The notes under the pieces: generated by a model | Databases searched by the model: none | What the model was told of the DNA's origin: nothing | What the model saw: only the letters and a program-made list of their open reading frames with translations | Made by a program: the position numbers and the translations under genes | Origin: JANYJZ01 sp964523395 | Lineage (GTDB): Bacteria > Bacteroidota > Ignavibacteria > UBA10030 > SZUA-254 | Direction of reading: 5' to 3' | Length of the DNA stretch: 64,000 nucleotides | Assembly: GCA_964523395.1 (NCBI GenBank) | Contig: CAZFXS010000006.1 | Coordinates: forward strand, 124,001 to 188,000 | Part shown: piece by piece, positions 26,452-36,088 of the stretch | Numbering within the stretch: the first letter of the stretch is position 1 | How the letters are laid out: each line of letters opens with the position of its first letter

Positions 26452-29028
26452 TTATAATCTTGGGTCAACATCTTCACTCTCCAGCGCTAATACTCCAAAT
26501 ACACTTTCATGAATTCTTCTCAAAGGTTCTTTTCTTACAAATCTTTCAAGCCCTTCAATACCTAATGAAAATTCTCTCAACGCTAATGATTGCTTTTTTG
26601 AAAGTCCTCTGTTTTTAAGCCTCTCAATGTTTTCCGGTAGATCATACTCTGGACCGTAAATGATTCTGAGATATTCGCTTCCTCTGCACTTTACTGATGG
26701 TTGTAATAGCCCTTCGATTCCATATGCAATGAAATCATAAGGTTTAACAACCATTCCTTCTCCCCCTTTGTTCGTTAATTCCATCCACCATAGTATGGCG
26801 TCATTGTAACTATCTTGATTGATGAGATTTACTATTTTATATGATGTTGCCAAAAATAATTTGGCATCGCCATTACATATTTCGGCAATATTTTCCATAT
26901 GCCATTCATGTGTTTTATCTGTATGAACCTGTCCTTCAGTTGCCAAAATATGGAATGGTGCCAATTTATAGTCATCAATAGCCTTTACAGGCCAGCAATA
27001 ATTACGGTATGCCTTTACATACCTTGAAACAGCTTCTTTCTTTTGCGAGAATTTCTTCAATGAAGGTAAGGCATCTAGGACACCTCTATCCAACGCCGAT
27101 TGTAGTGCTTTTTCTACCATGGGTAACGCCACACCTGCTGCTGCACCGACAGCAGCATATTGATCTTTTAAAAGTGCTTGTGCCTTGGCAGACCAAGGCA
27201 TAAGCTCTGCATCCAAGCAAACCCAATCTGATTGGAATTTTTTCCAAAAATTCGTCTTGCTTAAGCAGTGATTAATTCGTTCAATAAAAGTTTTTTCAAC
27301 GTTATTGTCAGTGAAAAAGTTTCTCCCTGTCCGCGTATAACAAATTCCCACGCCCTCAGCATCTATTCCAAATCGTTTGATAGCGGTTTCTTCATTTTTA
27401 CAAATGACCAAAACAGCTCTCGAACCCATATGTTTTTCTTCGCAGACAACTTTTTCAATACCCTGTTTCTTAAAATAGTTGAGAGCTTGCTCAGGATGTT
27501 CCAAATAACCATCAAACTGGCTAGTTGCACAAGGTGACATTGTTGGAGGAAGATAAATTAGCCATTTCGGGTTAACAGCAAATCGACTCATTACTTCTAG
27601 CGCGGCAATTGAGTTTTCTTCTCGAATTGTAATATTGTTTCTCAGCCGGGTTTGCACGATACGCTTACCTTGCACATCTTCAATATCCAATAAATCGTCA
27701 TATTCATGTTGTGAACTAAGTCTAAGTTGGTCTTTTTCTAGACGAAATGGTTTTGCAGGAACACAGTAGATTTTTCTCGCTTTGACGGAAACCAGTTCTT
27801 CTTCAGGGTATCTTAGGGCAGTTAGCTTTCCTCCAAAAACACACCCGGTGTCAATATCTATCGTCCTATTGAGCCATTCTGGTTCTGGGACAGGTGTGTG
27901 CCCGTAAACTACTTTAGCTTTTCCCCTATACTCCTTAGCCCAATTATATCTCACAGGTAAACCAAACTCGTCAATTTCACCTGTGGTTTCTCCATATAAA
28001 CAAAAAGATCGTACTGCGCCTGAACCACGGCCTTGCATGTCTTCTTTCAATCCAGCGTGAGCCACAACCAACTTACCATTATCAAAAACATAATGGCTGA
28101 TTAAACCGTAAAGAAATTCCTTAACTGTTTTTTTGAATGTTTCTGTTTCTAATTCAAGTTGTTTTACAGTTTCTTCTAGTCCATGCTTTAATGAAACATC
28201 CTTGCCATTAAGGTACTTTTGCAGCTTTAAGTCATGATTCCCGGGAACACAATAAGCAATACCTGAATTCACCATGCACATAACTAGGCGTAGTACATTT
28301 ACAGAATCAGGACCTCGATCAACCAAATCTCCAAGAAAAATAACTTTTCTGTTTTCCGGGTGAGTAACTCTATGTTTGTAATTTTCTCCATTTTCTTGAA
28401 AGCGATTGATGATATAGCCTAACTTCAAAAGCATTTCACAGAGTTCATCAAAACATCCATGAACGTCACCAATAATATCAAATGGACCAGATTCGTCATT
28501 TTTGTCATTATATAATTTTTCTCTTGTAATTTTTGTTACAGCATCTACCTCTTCCAATGTTTTTAGGACATAAATATGTCTAAACCCTTCTTCCTTGAGC
28601 CCTCTAATTGACCTCTTTAATTGTTGCTTTTGCTGCCGAATGACATGACTGCCGAAATTTCTTTCTGGCCTGTTTTGATTTCTTTCTTTACAAATCTTTT
28701 CAGACAAATCAAGTACAATGGCTACAGGCAGGCAGTGAAATTCTCTAGCTAATTCGACAAGACCTTTACGAGATTCCTTTTGGACATTAGTAGCATCAAT
28801 AATTGTGAGTAAACCGCTCTTGAGACGCTTTCCTGCTATATAGTACAAAACTTCAAATGCATCCTTCGTGGCAGCCAGACTGTTTTCATCATCAGATACT
28901 AATGCACGACACTCATCAGAAGATAGAATTTCTGTTCTTTTAAAATGTTTTTTGGCAAAGCTGGATTTTCCTGATCCCGATACACCAATTAAAACAACAA
29001 GAGATAATTCAGGTATTTTAATTTCCAT
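26452..29028 (-). CDS. pnkp: bacterial RNA-repair polynucleotide kinase-phosphatase-ligase (Pnkp)
   Basis: An 858-residue three-domain RNA-repair enzyme. The N-terminal 5'-kinase has P-loop GVSGSGKSS (residues 15-23). The central metallophosphatase (2',3'-phosphatase) has GDVHG (188-192 region), GDLVDRG (233-239), GNHD (263-266) and YGHTPV. The C-terminal adenylyltransferase/ligase has Lys532 in EEKHMGSRAV as the AMP-accepting Lys. The length matches Clostridium thermocellum Pnkp (about 870). ATG 29028 is chosen; it overlaps the end of hen1 by 11 bases, so the two are translated together. Together they seal and 2'-O-methylate RNAs cut by ribotoxins. AT-rich composition suggests acquisition. 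Confidence 0.93.
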   Translation of the reverse strand: MEIKIPELSLVVLIGVSGSGKSSFAKKHFKRTEILSSDECRALVSDDENSLAATKDAFEVLYYIAGKRLKSGLLTIIDATNVQKESRKGLVELAREFHCLPVAIVLDLSEKICKERNQNRPERNFGSHVIRQQKQQLKRSIRGLKEEGFRHIYVLKTLEEVDAVTKITREKLYNDKNDESGPFDIIGDVHGCFDELCEMLLKLGYIINRFQENGENYKHRVTHPENRKVIFLGDLVDRGPDSVNVLRLVMCMVNSGIAYCVPGNHDLKLQKYLNGKDVSLKHGLEETVKQLELETETFKKTVKEFLYGLISHYVFDNGKLVVAHAGLKEDMQGRGSGAVRSFCLYGETTGEIDEFGLPVRYNWAKEYRGKAKVVYGHTPVPEPEWLNRTIDIDTGCVFGGKLTALRYPEEELVSVKARKIYCVPAKPFRLEKDQLRLSSQHEYDDLLDIEDVQGKRIVQTRLRNNITIREENSIAALEVMSRFAVNPKWLIYLPPTMSPCATSQFDGYLEHPEQALNYFKKQGIEKVVCEEKHMGSRAVLVICKNEETAIKRFGIDAEGVGICYTRTGRNFFTDNNVEKTFIERINHCLSKTNFWKKFQSDWVCLDAELMPWSAKAQALLKDQYAAVGAAAGVALPMVEKALQSALDRGVLDALPSLKKFSQKKEAVSRYVKAYRNYCWPVKAIDDYKLAPFHILATEGQVHTDKTHEWHMENIAEICNGDAKLFLATSYKIVNLINQDSYNDAILWWMELTNKGGEGMVVKPYDFIAYGIEGLLQPSVKCRGSEYLRIIYGPEYDLPENIERLKNRGLSKKQSLALREFSLGIEGLERFVRKEPLRRIHESVFGVLALESEDVDPRL

Positions 29029-30421
29029 AATTAAATATTGCCATTTGTGAGGGAGCACCTATGTTTTCTTCTTCATCTCCGATAGGGTACAGTATAACTT
29101 TGTAATTGTATTGGTCTGCAATTTTATTGGTCCAGAAGGCAAACTCACCTCGTGTCCACTCAAACCGATGATCATCGTGTCTCATTTTATCAATATCCAT
29201 TTTTTCAAACAAAACATTGTATTCCTTATTGGGTGTAGTTAAGACAACTGTTTTTGGTTTGGCAAACTCAAATATTACACGCTCAAAAGCTCTTAATCGG
29301 TTTATATCCAAATGTTCAACAACTTCAACAATTGCAGCTGCATCAAATCCTTCTAGTCGTTTATCCTTGTAGATTAAGGACCCTTGAAAAAAACTAATCC
29401 TCTCTCTTTGCTTTGGCGCTAGTTCATCATAATGCAGGCGTTCCTTTGCCTTCAATAGTTCATTATATGACACATCCATTCCAACAATTTTTGAAATGTT
29501 CTTTTGTTTTAGCAAAAGGTTAATCAGCCTTCCTTCACCACAACCCAAATCTAATACTCGTTTTGCTCCAGATTCCGCTAATTTCTCTGCGACAAGTTTC
29601 AATCGTCTATCATGCAAAGTTTCATTTCTTTTTTGCACTTCTGTTTTGTTGGTGACCTCATCATCCACACTACTTATTTCATCACCTTCGTTAATTCTTT
29701 CTAAAGCTTGTCTTGAAAGTGAATTTAAGTTTATCAGATACCTTCTAATAATTTGTTCTTTTTCAGGATGCCCTTTTAACCACCCCTCTCCCTTTTGTAA
29801 AAGCTTTTCGATTTCATTTTCACTGACAAAATAATGTTTATCGTTATCAAGTGTGGGAATAAGAACATAAAGATGTGAAAGCAACTCTTTGGTAGTCAAA
29901 ACATTTTTTAAACCAACTGAATAATATTTGCTTTCACCCCATTCAGGAAAATTGTCGTCAAGAGTGTGCCTGGTTACATTTATTTCGTAACCTAGAGGTT
30001 CAAAAAATTTCCTTATAAGGGCTTCTCCTCCTTTTGGAGCAGGAATAACAGAAATACAAACTTCAAACGGAAGTTTAAGATCGGCCAACCCAGGCTTTTC
30101 TTTACATTTTCCGTTCATTGCAGAAGAAAACGCCTTTGACAGGGCAACGCTCATAAAAGACGAAGCAACATACGGTCTGTCATTTACATAATGCCCCAGA
30201 GTAAAACCATCCCTTGCAAAATTTTTTCCTCCTCTCACCATCCCTACTGAGTCGATATCAAGAACCAAACTTATCGTTGTTTTTTCTTTACTTTTTTCAG
30301 GATAAAAAATATGTGCTTTTCCGATCGACAATTCAATAGTATGAAATTTATCAGGATGTTTATGAAGCAAGTAGCCTAAATCTGTTGCAGGCTGATATGT
30401 TGTAGTAATATTTAAAATCAT
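29018..30421 (-). CDS. hen1: 3'-terminal RNA ribose 2'-O-methyltransferase Hen1
   Basis: Bacterial Hen1, 467 residues, methylates the 2'-OH at the cleaved RNA 3' end before Pnkp ligation, so that the repaired RNA resists further cutting. The N-terminal half (about 1-245, starting MILNITTTYQPATDLGYLLHKHP) is the bacterial Hen1-specific domain that binds Pnkp. The C-terminal methyltransferase has the SAM motif DLGCGEG (291-297) and the Mn2+/active-site motif EVVEH (Glu366, Glu369, His370), with a later conserved His (415 or 418). It is transcribed just before pnkp with overlap. The local DNA is clearly AT-rich compared with aat upstream. Confidence 0.95.
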   Translation of the reverse strand: MILNITTTYQPATDLGYLLHKHPDKFHTIELSIGKAHIFYPEKSKEKTTISLVLDIDSVGMVRGGKNFARDGFTLGHYVNDRPYVASSFMSVALSKAFSSAMNGKCKEKPGLADLKLPFEVCISVIPAPKGGEALIRKFFEPLGYEINVTRHTLDDNFPEWGESKYYSVGLKNVLTTKELLSHLYVLIPTLDNDKHYFVSENEIEKLLQKGEGWLKGHPEKEQIIRRYLINLNSLSRQALERINEGDEISSVDDEVTNKTEVQKRNETLHDRRLKLVAEKLAESGAKRVLDLGCGEGRLINLLLKQKNISKIVGMDVSYNELLKAKERLHYDELAPKQRERISFFQGSLIYKDKRLEGFDAAAIVEVVEHLDINRLRAFERVIFEFAKPKTVVLTTPNKEYNVLFEKMDIDKMRHDDHRFEWTRGEFAFWTNKIADQYNYKVILYPIGDEEENIGAPSQMAIFNYGN

Positions 30422-30458
30422 TTATTCACTTTAGTTTTGTTAGATGTCCTTCAAACCT

Positions 30459-31067
30459 TCATTGTTCAAACCGGACCGGTGATGCAATCACCTTTTCCAA
30501 ACGATGAAGATACTCATCCCTCGGAATATTTACAGCTCCAAACCGGGAAAGATGCGGTGTAACAAATTGTGTGTCGAGTAATTTGAACTTTTTCTTTTTG
30601 AGATGTTCGACAAGAAACACTAATGCCACTTTGGACGCGTCACGCATTGTACTGAACATCGATTCGCCGAAGAACGCGCCGCCCAGGGCAACACCGTATA
30701 ATCCTCCGACAAGTTTGTCGTTATGCCACGCTTCGACACTGTGCGCGTATCCCATCCTGAACAGTTTCACATACGCCCGGATGATATCTTCTGAAATCCA
30801 GGTTTCCTTACGTTTGCCACAGCAACGCATCACATCTTCGAACGATGCATCGAACTTAATATCAAAAATCCCTTTCTTTATCGTTTGCCGCAGACTGCGT
30901 GATACGGTGAATGTTTGGATTGGAATAATTCCTCTTGGATCGGGAGAATACCAGTGGATTTCTCCGCTCTTTTCATCCGCCATCGGAAAAATCCCCACCG
31001 CATATGCCGCCAGCAGGAGCTTCGGATCAAGTGTGTTAAGTTTGGAACCGGAATCGGCGCTGATCAT
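30459..31067 (-). CDS. aat: leucyl/phenylalanyl-tRNA-protein transferase
   Basis: Aat adds Leu or Phe from aminoacyl-tRNA to proteins with N-terminal Arg/Lys, feeding the N-end rule (ClpS/ClpAP) pathway. The signature YAVGIFPMADE, then WYSPDPRGIIPI, GYAHSVEAWHNDKLVGGLYGVALGGAFFGESMFS, and LLDTQFVTPHLSRFGAVNIPRDEYLHRL are all present. At 202 residues it is near normal length. It lies ten bases after the pfkA gene on the same strand. Confidence 0.96.
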   Translation of the reverse strand: MISADSGSKLNTLDPKLLLAAYAVGIFPMADEKSGEIHWYSPDPRGIIPIQTFTVSRSLRQTIKKGIFDIKFDASFEDVMRCCGKRKETWISEDIIRAYVKLFRMGYAHSVEAWHNDKLVGGLYGVALGGAFFGESMFSTMRDASKVALVFLVEHLKKKKFKLLDTQFVTPHLSRFGAVNIPRDEYLHRLEKVIASPVRFEQ

Positions 31068-31076
31068 ACAAAAAAA

Positions 31077-32171
31077 TCAATCCCCCAGGCACACGCCTAC
31101 GGCGCGGGCAGTGGTAATCAGCTGTGAATCGAGCGGAACAAGGCGCTGGCGCGCAATGGCGTCTTTCAGCGGGACTGTGACCACATCCCTGCCGCGCAGG
31201 CTGACCATACAGCCGAACTCGCCGTTCGAAGCCGCCTGCAATGCCATCGCTCCGTATTTGGAGGCAAGTACGCGGTCAAATCCTGTGGGGCTCCCTCCAC
31301 GCTGAAGATGGCCAAGTACTGTAACGCGTGTTTCGAGGTTCGTTTCATCCTGAATACGACGCGCTACCAGATCGCCGATACCACCGAGACGGACAGGATC
31401 CGTCCGTTTTTTATCTTTTTCTTTAATAACAATTTCACCGTCTTCAGGTCGCGCACCTTCTGAAACACAGATAATGCTGAACCTTGCCCCGGTCGTTCGT
31501 TTTTTCACGGCATCAAAAATACTTTCCCACTTAAACGGAATTTCAGGAATCAGAATGACATCCGCGCCGCCGGCAACGCCGGCGCCAAGCGCTATCCATC
31601 CGGCATATCGGCCCATCACTTCAAGAACAATAACACGGTGATGCGCCGAAGCGGTGGTTTGGAGACGGTCAATTGCTTCGGTCGCAACCTGCATTGCCGA
31701 ATCATATCCGAATGTCACATCGGTCGCTTCAAGATCATTATCAATTGTCTTCGGCACGCCGATAATGTTCATTCCAACCTGCGAAAATTTGTGGGCGATG
31801 TTCATTGATCCATCGCCGCCGATGGCAACGAGCGCGTCAAGCCCCCACATCTGGTAATTGTTCAGGGCACGCCCCGACGCATCGATAATTTCAATACCGT
31901 TCGCGGTTGAAATCGGAAAATGAAACGGGTCGCCTTTGTTGGATGTGCCGAGAATAGTACCGCCGAGGTTTACAATGCCGCTCACATCCAGAGAAGAAAG
32001 CTCACGCATCCGTCCTTCCACAAGCCCTTCAAAGCCGTCGAGAACACCGATGACAGTTGAATTGAAATAGAGCATTGCCGGCTTGGCGACACTGCGGATC
32101 ACCGCGTTTAATCCGGGACAATCACCGCCGCCGGTTAGAATACCGATACGTTTTAAGACTTTTTTTTTCAT
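31077..32171 (-). CDS. pfkA: 6-phosphofructokinase
   Basis: Glycolytic phosphofructokinase, 364 residues, with GGGDCPGLNAVIR near residue 14, GGDGS at 118-122 and PKTIDND at 140-146. In the family, Gly at the residue matching E. coli 104 (Gly121 here) goes with ATP use, while Lys at the position matching 124 (Lys141 here) goes with mixed-substrate or PPi-type enzymes. The combination Gly/Lys is the group III mixed-substrate signature. So ATP dependence is likely, but PPi use cannot be excluded. Followed by aat on the minus strand. Confidence 0.94.
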   Translation of the reverse strand: MKKKVLKRIGILTGGGDCPGLNAVIRSVAKPAMLYFNSTVIGVLDGFEGLVEGRMRELSSLDVSGIVNLGGTILGTSNKGDPFHFPISTANGIEIIDASGRALNNYQMWGLDALVAIGGDGSMNIAHKFSQVGMNIIGVPKTIDNDLEATDVTFGYDSAMQVATEAIDRLQTTASAHHRVIVLEVMGRYAGWIALGAGVAGGADVILIPEIPFKWESIFDAVKKRTTGARFSIICVSEGARPEDGEIVIKEKDKKRTDPVRLGGIGDLVARRIQDETNLETRVTVLGHLQRGGSPTGFDRVLASKYGAMALQAASNGEFGCMVSLRGRDVVTVPLKDAIARQRLVPLDSQLITTARAVGVCLGD

Positions 32172-32292
32172 CTTAGATATCTGATAAGTAAAACTTTTTC
32201 ACTGCAGAGACACAGAGTGCGCAAAGGATTAAACTTTTGGGAGTCTTATTTCAATGAGCAAATGAACCAATGATTCAATGAATACATGCTTA
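32172..32292. repeat. word-type intergenic sequence before pfkA
   Basis: Contains TTCACTGCAGAGACACAGAGTGCGCAAAGG, related in style to the inverted repeat at 970-1063, and then ATGAGCAAATGAACCAATGATTCAATGAATAC, in which the word ATGA/AATGA recurs at 6-9 base intervals. No gene or clear hairpin. Confidence 0.4.
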
Positions 32293-32616
32293 TCATTCTG
32301 CCGCTATTTTTACACAATCGGCGCACTCACAAATCTGCCTTAGATAATCAAATGTGTAAATTCCGGTACGGTGCCCGTCGCCCCAGTGAAGCTGAATAGC
32401 ATAACTTCCAACCTGTTCTGCTGATATTAATTCGTATTGACCCTGGGTGATAATTGGCAACAGTGATGAACGTTCACGCGATTCCGATTCTGTTTTACAT
32501 GAAGCACATGGACAGTATTTTCGCAATACCGGCATCGTATGCCTTCCTTTGTGTCCATCATCCCATTCTATCAACAGTTCAGATGAAGACTGCCGTTGAA
32601 TTTTTTGAGGTATCAT
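32293..32616 (-). CDS. DUF971 (GBBH-like N-terminal) domain protein
   Basis: A 107-residue protein of the DUF971 family, equal to the N-terminal domain of gamma-butyrobetaine hydroxylase. Features: LLIEWDDGHKGRHTMPVLRKYCPCASC and IQLHWGDGHRTGIYTFDYLRQIC, with several Cys (CPCASC, CECADC) that may bind Zn or an FeS cluster. Stand-alone members are often near Mrp/ApbC-type FeS genes and have no defined role. It overlaps the AddB-like gene by four bases (ATGA), so it is translationally coupled to that operon. Confidence 0.88.
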   Translation of the reverse strand: MIPQKIQRQSSSELLIEWDDGHKGRHTMPVLRKYCPCASCKTESESRERSSLLPIITQGQYELISAEQVGSYAIQLHWGDGHRTGIYTFDYLRQICECADCVKIAAE

Positions 32617-35600
32617 GATTCCTCACTCTGAGAAATTGTGGTCATTGTCTGAATCCTGCAGACAGTATTGAAGGAGCAGGATTTGCATACTTTGGCAGGG
32701 TCTTTCGGCTGAACCGGAAATGATCCCGCTGTAATCGCGTCAACATACCCATTAATATACTGAATTGCCCGCTGAATAACTTCCTGAAGCTGTTCATCGG
32801 AATCAAGCAGAGCGGCGGATGTTCTTTTAACAGAAAATATCTGATCACGATGCTCTTTACTTCCAACGCCAAGCTTTTGGCTCACCGGTGAACGAAGTGA
32901 ATAATAGATTCCCGCAACTCCCTGTTGGGGCACTTCACGCATTTCGGAAAAGATCGATTCGACAGCATAGAGATAGAGAGGCAGCTGAAGGCTGATTCCC
33001 TCTTCTATTTCTTTCCACGACGCAAGATTCGCACCGGTTTTGTAATCAATAATTCTGAACCGGCGGTTGTCACCGTCAATCCGGTCAACTTTTCCTCGTA
33101 ATGATACTTTACCTGCTACTACCGGTTCTTTTCGGTGCAATGCCGGATCGGAAACCGCACCGACCTTTGAACCAAAACCCACTTCAAAATATTTTGGCTC
33201 GATTTCAAGAGTATCTTCCCGTTCACGCTCAAGAAATTCACGCAATATCCCTTTGCGGTTCTGTGTGCCGAGAATATTTTCCTTTTCCACTTCCCAAAAC
33301 AAATCGGTGATTTCCCATTGTGCAAGCTTTGCTGTCAGCCGGTGTCTAAGATCGTCAAGAGCTTCCTGAAATTCTTTATCCGTACCGCGAGAAATCGGCG
33401 GAAGGTTCTTTTTCCTGCGCTCGGAATAAAACTCAAACAAAACCTCATGCAAAACACCGCCTCTCTCGAGCGCTGACAGGCCCTCTTCCATTTCCGCAGG
33501 CGCGCTCAGCCGGAGTACCTTGTCGGCAAAAAATTGAAACGGACATTTACCATATGTTTCAAGCTGGGTAACAGAATAGACTTTTGTCCTGAACAGATTC
33601 AGTGCTTTCCGCGCATCATCGGAAATTACCTCCCCGATGATTCCATCGAACTCAGGCAATGCATGGCTTCCTGTCCTGCTCCGCTCAACGGCAACAGCAC
33701 GGCGGATGTTTTCCACAACCCCGCTTATATCGTCCTTCAACGCAGTAGGAAGAACGGGGAGGTACGTTGCGTCCGCACCGATTGATGCTCCGATGTGTCG
33801 CAGAAGTTCATCCCGGGAAAAGACTGTTTCTGAGAATTCAGTATTCAGTGTATTGCGGCGATCATCAGGTTCAATCACATCAAGCACACCCCGGATAAAT
33901 GACGACGGCACGAGTTCGGTTTCGTCATCTGTTTTAGGATAGAGAAGGAAGACATGCTTTGAGAAATTTGTCAATGCCTGATAAAACAAATACCGGTGTT
34001 CGTGAAGATGATACCGTTCTTTCCTCTCCCTGCGAGTGGAGCTGAATAAAATTTCCGGCTGATAAACAGGGGGAAACTCTCCGTCAATCAGTCCGGCGAG
34101 AATCATGACATCAAAATGAATCCCCCGTGTTTCGTCCATCGAAGTAACAGCAACACCGTAACCATACCTTTGCCGGATATTATATCTGATTTGCGACAGG
34201 GCGGCACGAAGCTGGTCAAGGTAATAACCGAGAGTTTCCGCTGTATCAACATCATGCTGAAGAGAAAGTATTTCCAGAAAATCATCAAGAAATGAAACAA
34301 ACTTCTGGTATGCCCTGCCGTCTTTTTCAAGGTGTTCGTACCCGAGAAGTTTTTCCGGAATGTTGACAATCTGTTCAGGAATGTGAAGCGATTCCAAAAT
34401 ACCGGCAAGCTGTTCTTTAAACTGTAACGGGCGCATCGGTTGGTCAAACGGCGCAAGAATCGAACGGAGCGTTTCAATATCTGAAGCTGCTTTACGCAAG
34501 GATTCTTCTTCTCTTCGCAACTGCGGCAGTTCCATCGCATCCTGTTCGTTCGCTATTTCAGCTGCAAGCATCTTCAGCCGTCGCTCGATGCGCGTTGTCC
34601 ACATTTGGCGTCCGACCGTAATCTTCAATTGCGTGGCGACTTTATAGAGGTTGCCCGCATCCGGTACAGTTTTATAACCGCTGAAATCAAAGTACGGACT
34701 GGTCAGCGCGCGCATGATATCTTTCAACCGGAAATTATTCTGCTGAACTGCCAGCAGAGATAAGATTGCAATAACAAGCGGTGACTGGTCAAGATAATAG
34801 CGGTCTGTAATATTTGCAGGAACACCATACTCTTCAAATACTTCACGGAAAAGATTTGTATAGAGCTCCGGTTTGTGCACTGCAACGCAGATGCGGCTCA
34901 GATCGATGCCCGGCTGTTCGTGCGCCATCCGTTTGATGAGTTTCGCGATCAGTACAACTTCTTCCTGCCTGTTTGGCGCAGTCATTAACGTGACAGTATC
35001 GCGGGAGGGCAGTTTTCCCTTCGGGAGCTGTTTCTGAAAGAGATGCTTCATGATGTGATGATGGAATGACGTGACCGGAGGTTCCGGTACCGATACTTTT
35101 GTAAATCCCATCTCAAGGAATTTCTGATAATTTTCTTTCAGGTGACCGAATACTTCATCGTTGCCAAGATGATAATCGAACGATATCAGCATGCTGACAC
35201 CGGAGAGTTCAGAAAGATTGTAGAGCATCGTCAGTTCGGGCGATGAAAATTCATCAAAACCGCTGACAAAGACCGCCGCGACATCAGGAAATGTTTTCTT
35301 AAAAATCTCTCCACACTGCCGTTCATCCCACTGGAAATTGAGATGCTGGTAAAATCCACCGGCATCGATAAACCTTTCACCGAGAAATTTTTCGTATTCT
35401 TCCGAAATTGCGAGAAGATCGAGCAGTTTCGGTTGTTCGGAAGTTTCGGCAGAGTCGATTTCTGTCAACAATGTGGAACGGTACGCTCCCTGTTCTTTAA
35501 GAGAGTTCAGGACGCTGATAATTTTCTGGAATGTGCCTTTGGGAAGTTTTCCCGCGCTGCCTCTCGTCCGAAAATATTTGAACGAGGATTGTACGCGCTG

Positions 35601-35891
35601 AATTGCCTGATGCATGAGAACCGCCTGCGCAGGACCGGAAACCCCCTTGCGCGGCGGCAACATGAGTTTGCACAACGATTGAGCAAGTGTTTCGAGCGTG
35701 AAAAGGTGAAACGCCGGCGCGATATGGCCTGGGACGTGATGAAGAAACTCACGCTGCAATTCACGCACTTTCCTCCGCGTCGGCGCCACAAAAAAGAACG
35801 ACGACCCCGCATTGGCACGCAGGCGCTTTTTAACTTCCTCATCAATGTCGGTGGGCGTTCCGCTAAAGTTTTTACTAAGAATAACCGGCAT
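32613..35891 (-). CDS. AddB-like PD-(D/E)XK nuclease
   Basis: A 1092-residue protein related to AddB/RexB-type recombination nucleases. The N-terminal ~650 residues are helicase-like, but the start (SFFFVAPTRRKVRELQREFL) lacks the Walker A GxGKS, so ATP hydrolysis here is unlikely. The C-terminal nuclease carries GGVLHEVLFEFY and KVDRIDGDNRRFRIIDYKTG (catalytic Asp and Asp-Tyr-Lys). A four-Cys iron-sulfur fold is formed by the Cys of YGKCPFQFF and three Cys in KVCKSCSFNTVC. The usual partner addA is not adjacent in this window, so it may lie elsewhere in the genome. Confidence 0.78.
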   Translation of the reverse strand: MPVILSKNFSGTPTDIDEEVKKRLRANAGSSFFFVAPTRRKVRELQREFLHHVPGHIAPAFHLFTLETLAQSLCKLMLPPRKGVSGPAQAVLMHQAIQRVQSSFKYFRTRGSAGKLPKGTFQKIISVLNSLKEQGAYRSTLLTEIDSAETSEQPKLLDLLAISEEYEKFLGERFIDAGGFYQHLNFQWDERQCGEIFKKTFPDVAAVFVSGFDEFSSPELTMLYNLSELSGVSMLISFDYHLGNDEVFGHLKENYQKFLEMGFTKVSVPEPPVTSFHHHIMKHLFQKQLPKGKLPSRDTVTLMTAPNRQEEVVLIAKLIKRMAHEQPGIDLSRICVAVHKPELYTNLFREVFEEYGVPANITDRYYLDQSPLVIAILSLLAVQQNNFRLKDIMRALTSPYFDFSGYKTVPDAGNLYKVATQLKITVGRQMWTTRIERRLKMLAAEIANEQDAMELPQLRREEESLRKAASDIETLRSILAPFDQPMRPLQFKEQLAGILESLHIPEQIVNIPEKLLGYEHLEKDGRAYQKFVSFLDDFLEILSLQHDVDTAETLGYYLDQLRAALSQIRYNIRQRYGYGVAVTSMDETRGIHFDVMILAGLIDGEFPPVYQPEILFSSTRRERKERYHLHEHRYLFYQALTNFSKHVFLLYPKTDDETELVPSSFIRGVLDVIEPDDRRNTLNTEFSETVFSRDELLRHIGASIGADATYLPVLPTALKDDISGVVENIRRAVAVERSRTGSHALPEFDGIIGEVISDDARKALNLFRTKVYSVTQLETYGKCPFQFFADKVLRLSAPAEMEEGLSALERGGVLHEVLFEFYSERRKKNLPPISRGTDKEFQEALDDLRHRLTAKLAQWEITDLFWEVEKENILGTQNRKGILREFLEREREDTLEIEPKYFEVGFGSKVGAVSDPALHRKEPVVAGKVSLRGKVDRIDGDNRRFRIIDYKTGANLASWKEIEEGISLQLPLYLYAVESIFSEMREVPQQGVAGIYYSLRSPVSQKLGVGSKEHRDQIFSVKRTSAALLDSDEQLQEVIQRAIQYINGYVDAITAGSFPVQPKDPAKVCKSCSFNTVCRIQTMTTISQSEES

Positions 35892-35893
35892 AC

Positions 35894-36082
35894 TCAGCGA
35901 AAACGCTCCGGCACATATTTGACATAGAGCTCCATCAATTTGCGCCGTGTAATTTCGTCAAGTTCTTCATCGTCGCGGTCGCGCTTGCGCATCATTTCAA
36001 ATTCATCCATTTCCTTGCCGCGCATTTTGTGCGAGTATTCGTCAAGCGCTTTGATGATTTTATGTTGTTCGAGGGAAGTCAT
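35894..36082 (-). CDS. small charged helical protein, unknown
   Basis: A 62-residue protein made of charged helices (IIKALDEYSHKMRGKEMDEFEMMRKRDRDDEELDEITRRKLMELY), with nearly half of all residues Asp, Glu, Lys or Arg. No motif recognised. It lies two bases upstream of the AddB-like gene and six bases downstream of the membrane protein gene, so expression within that operon supports it being real. Function unknown. Confidence 0.6.
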   Translation of the reverse strand: MTSLEQHKIIKALDEYSHKMRGKEMDEFEMMRKRDRDDEELDEITRRKLMELYVKYVPERFR

Positions 36083-36088
36083 TGATAT

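Noticed and set aside
31077..32171. Dedicated PPi-dependent phosphofructokinase
   Set aside because: The PPi-type enzyme would have Asp at the GGDG position; here it is Gly, so exclusive PPi use is unlikely.
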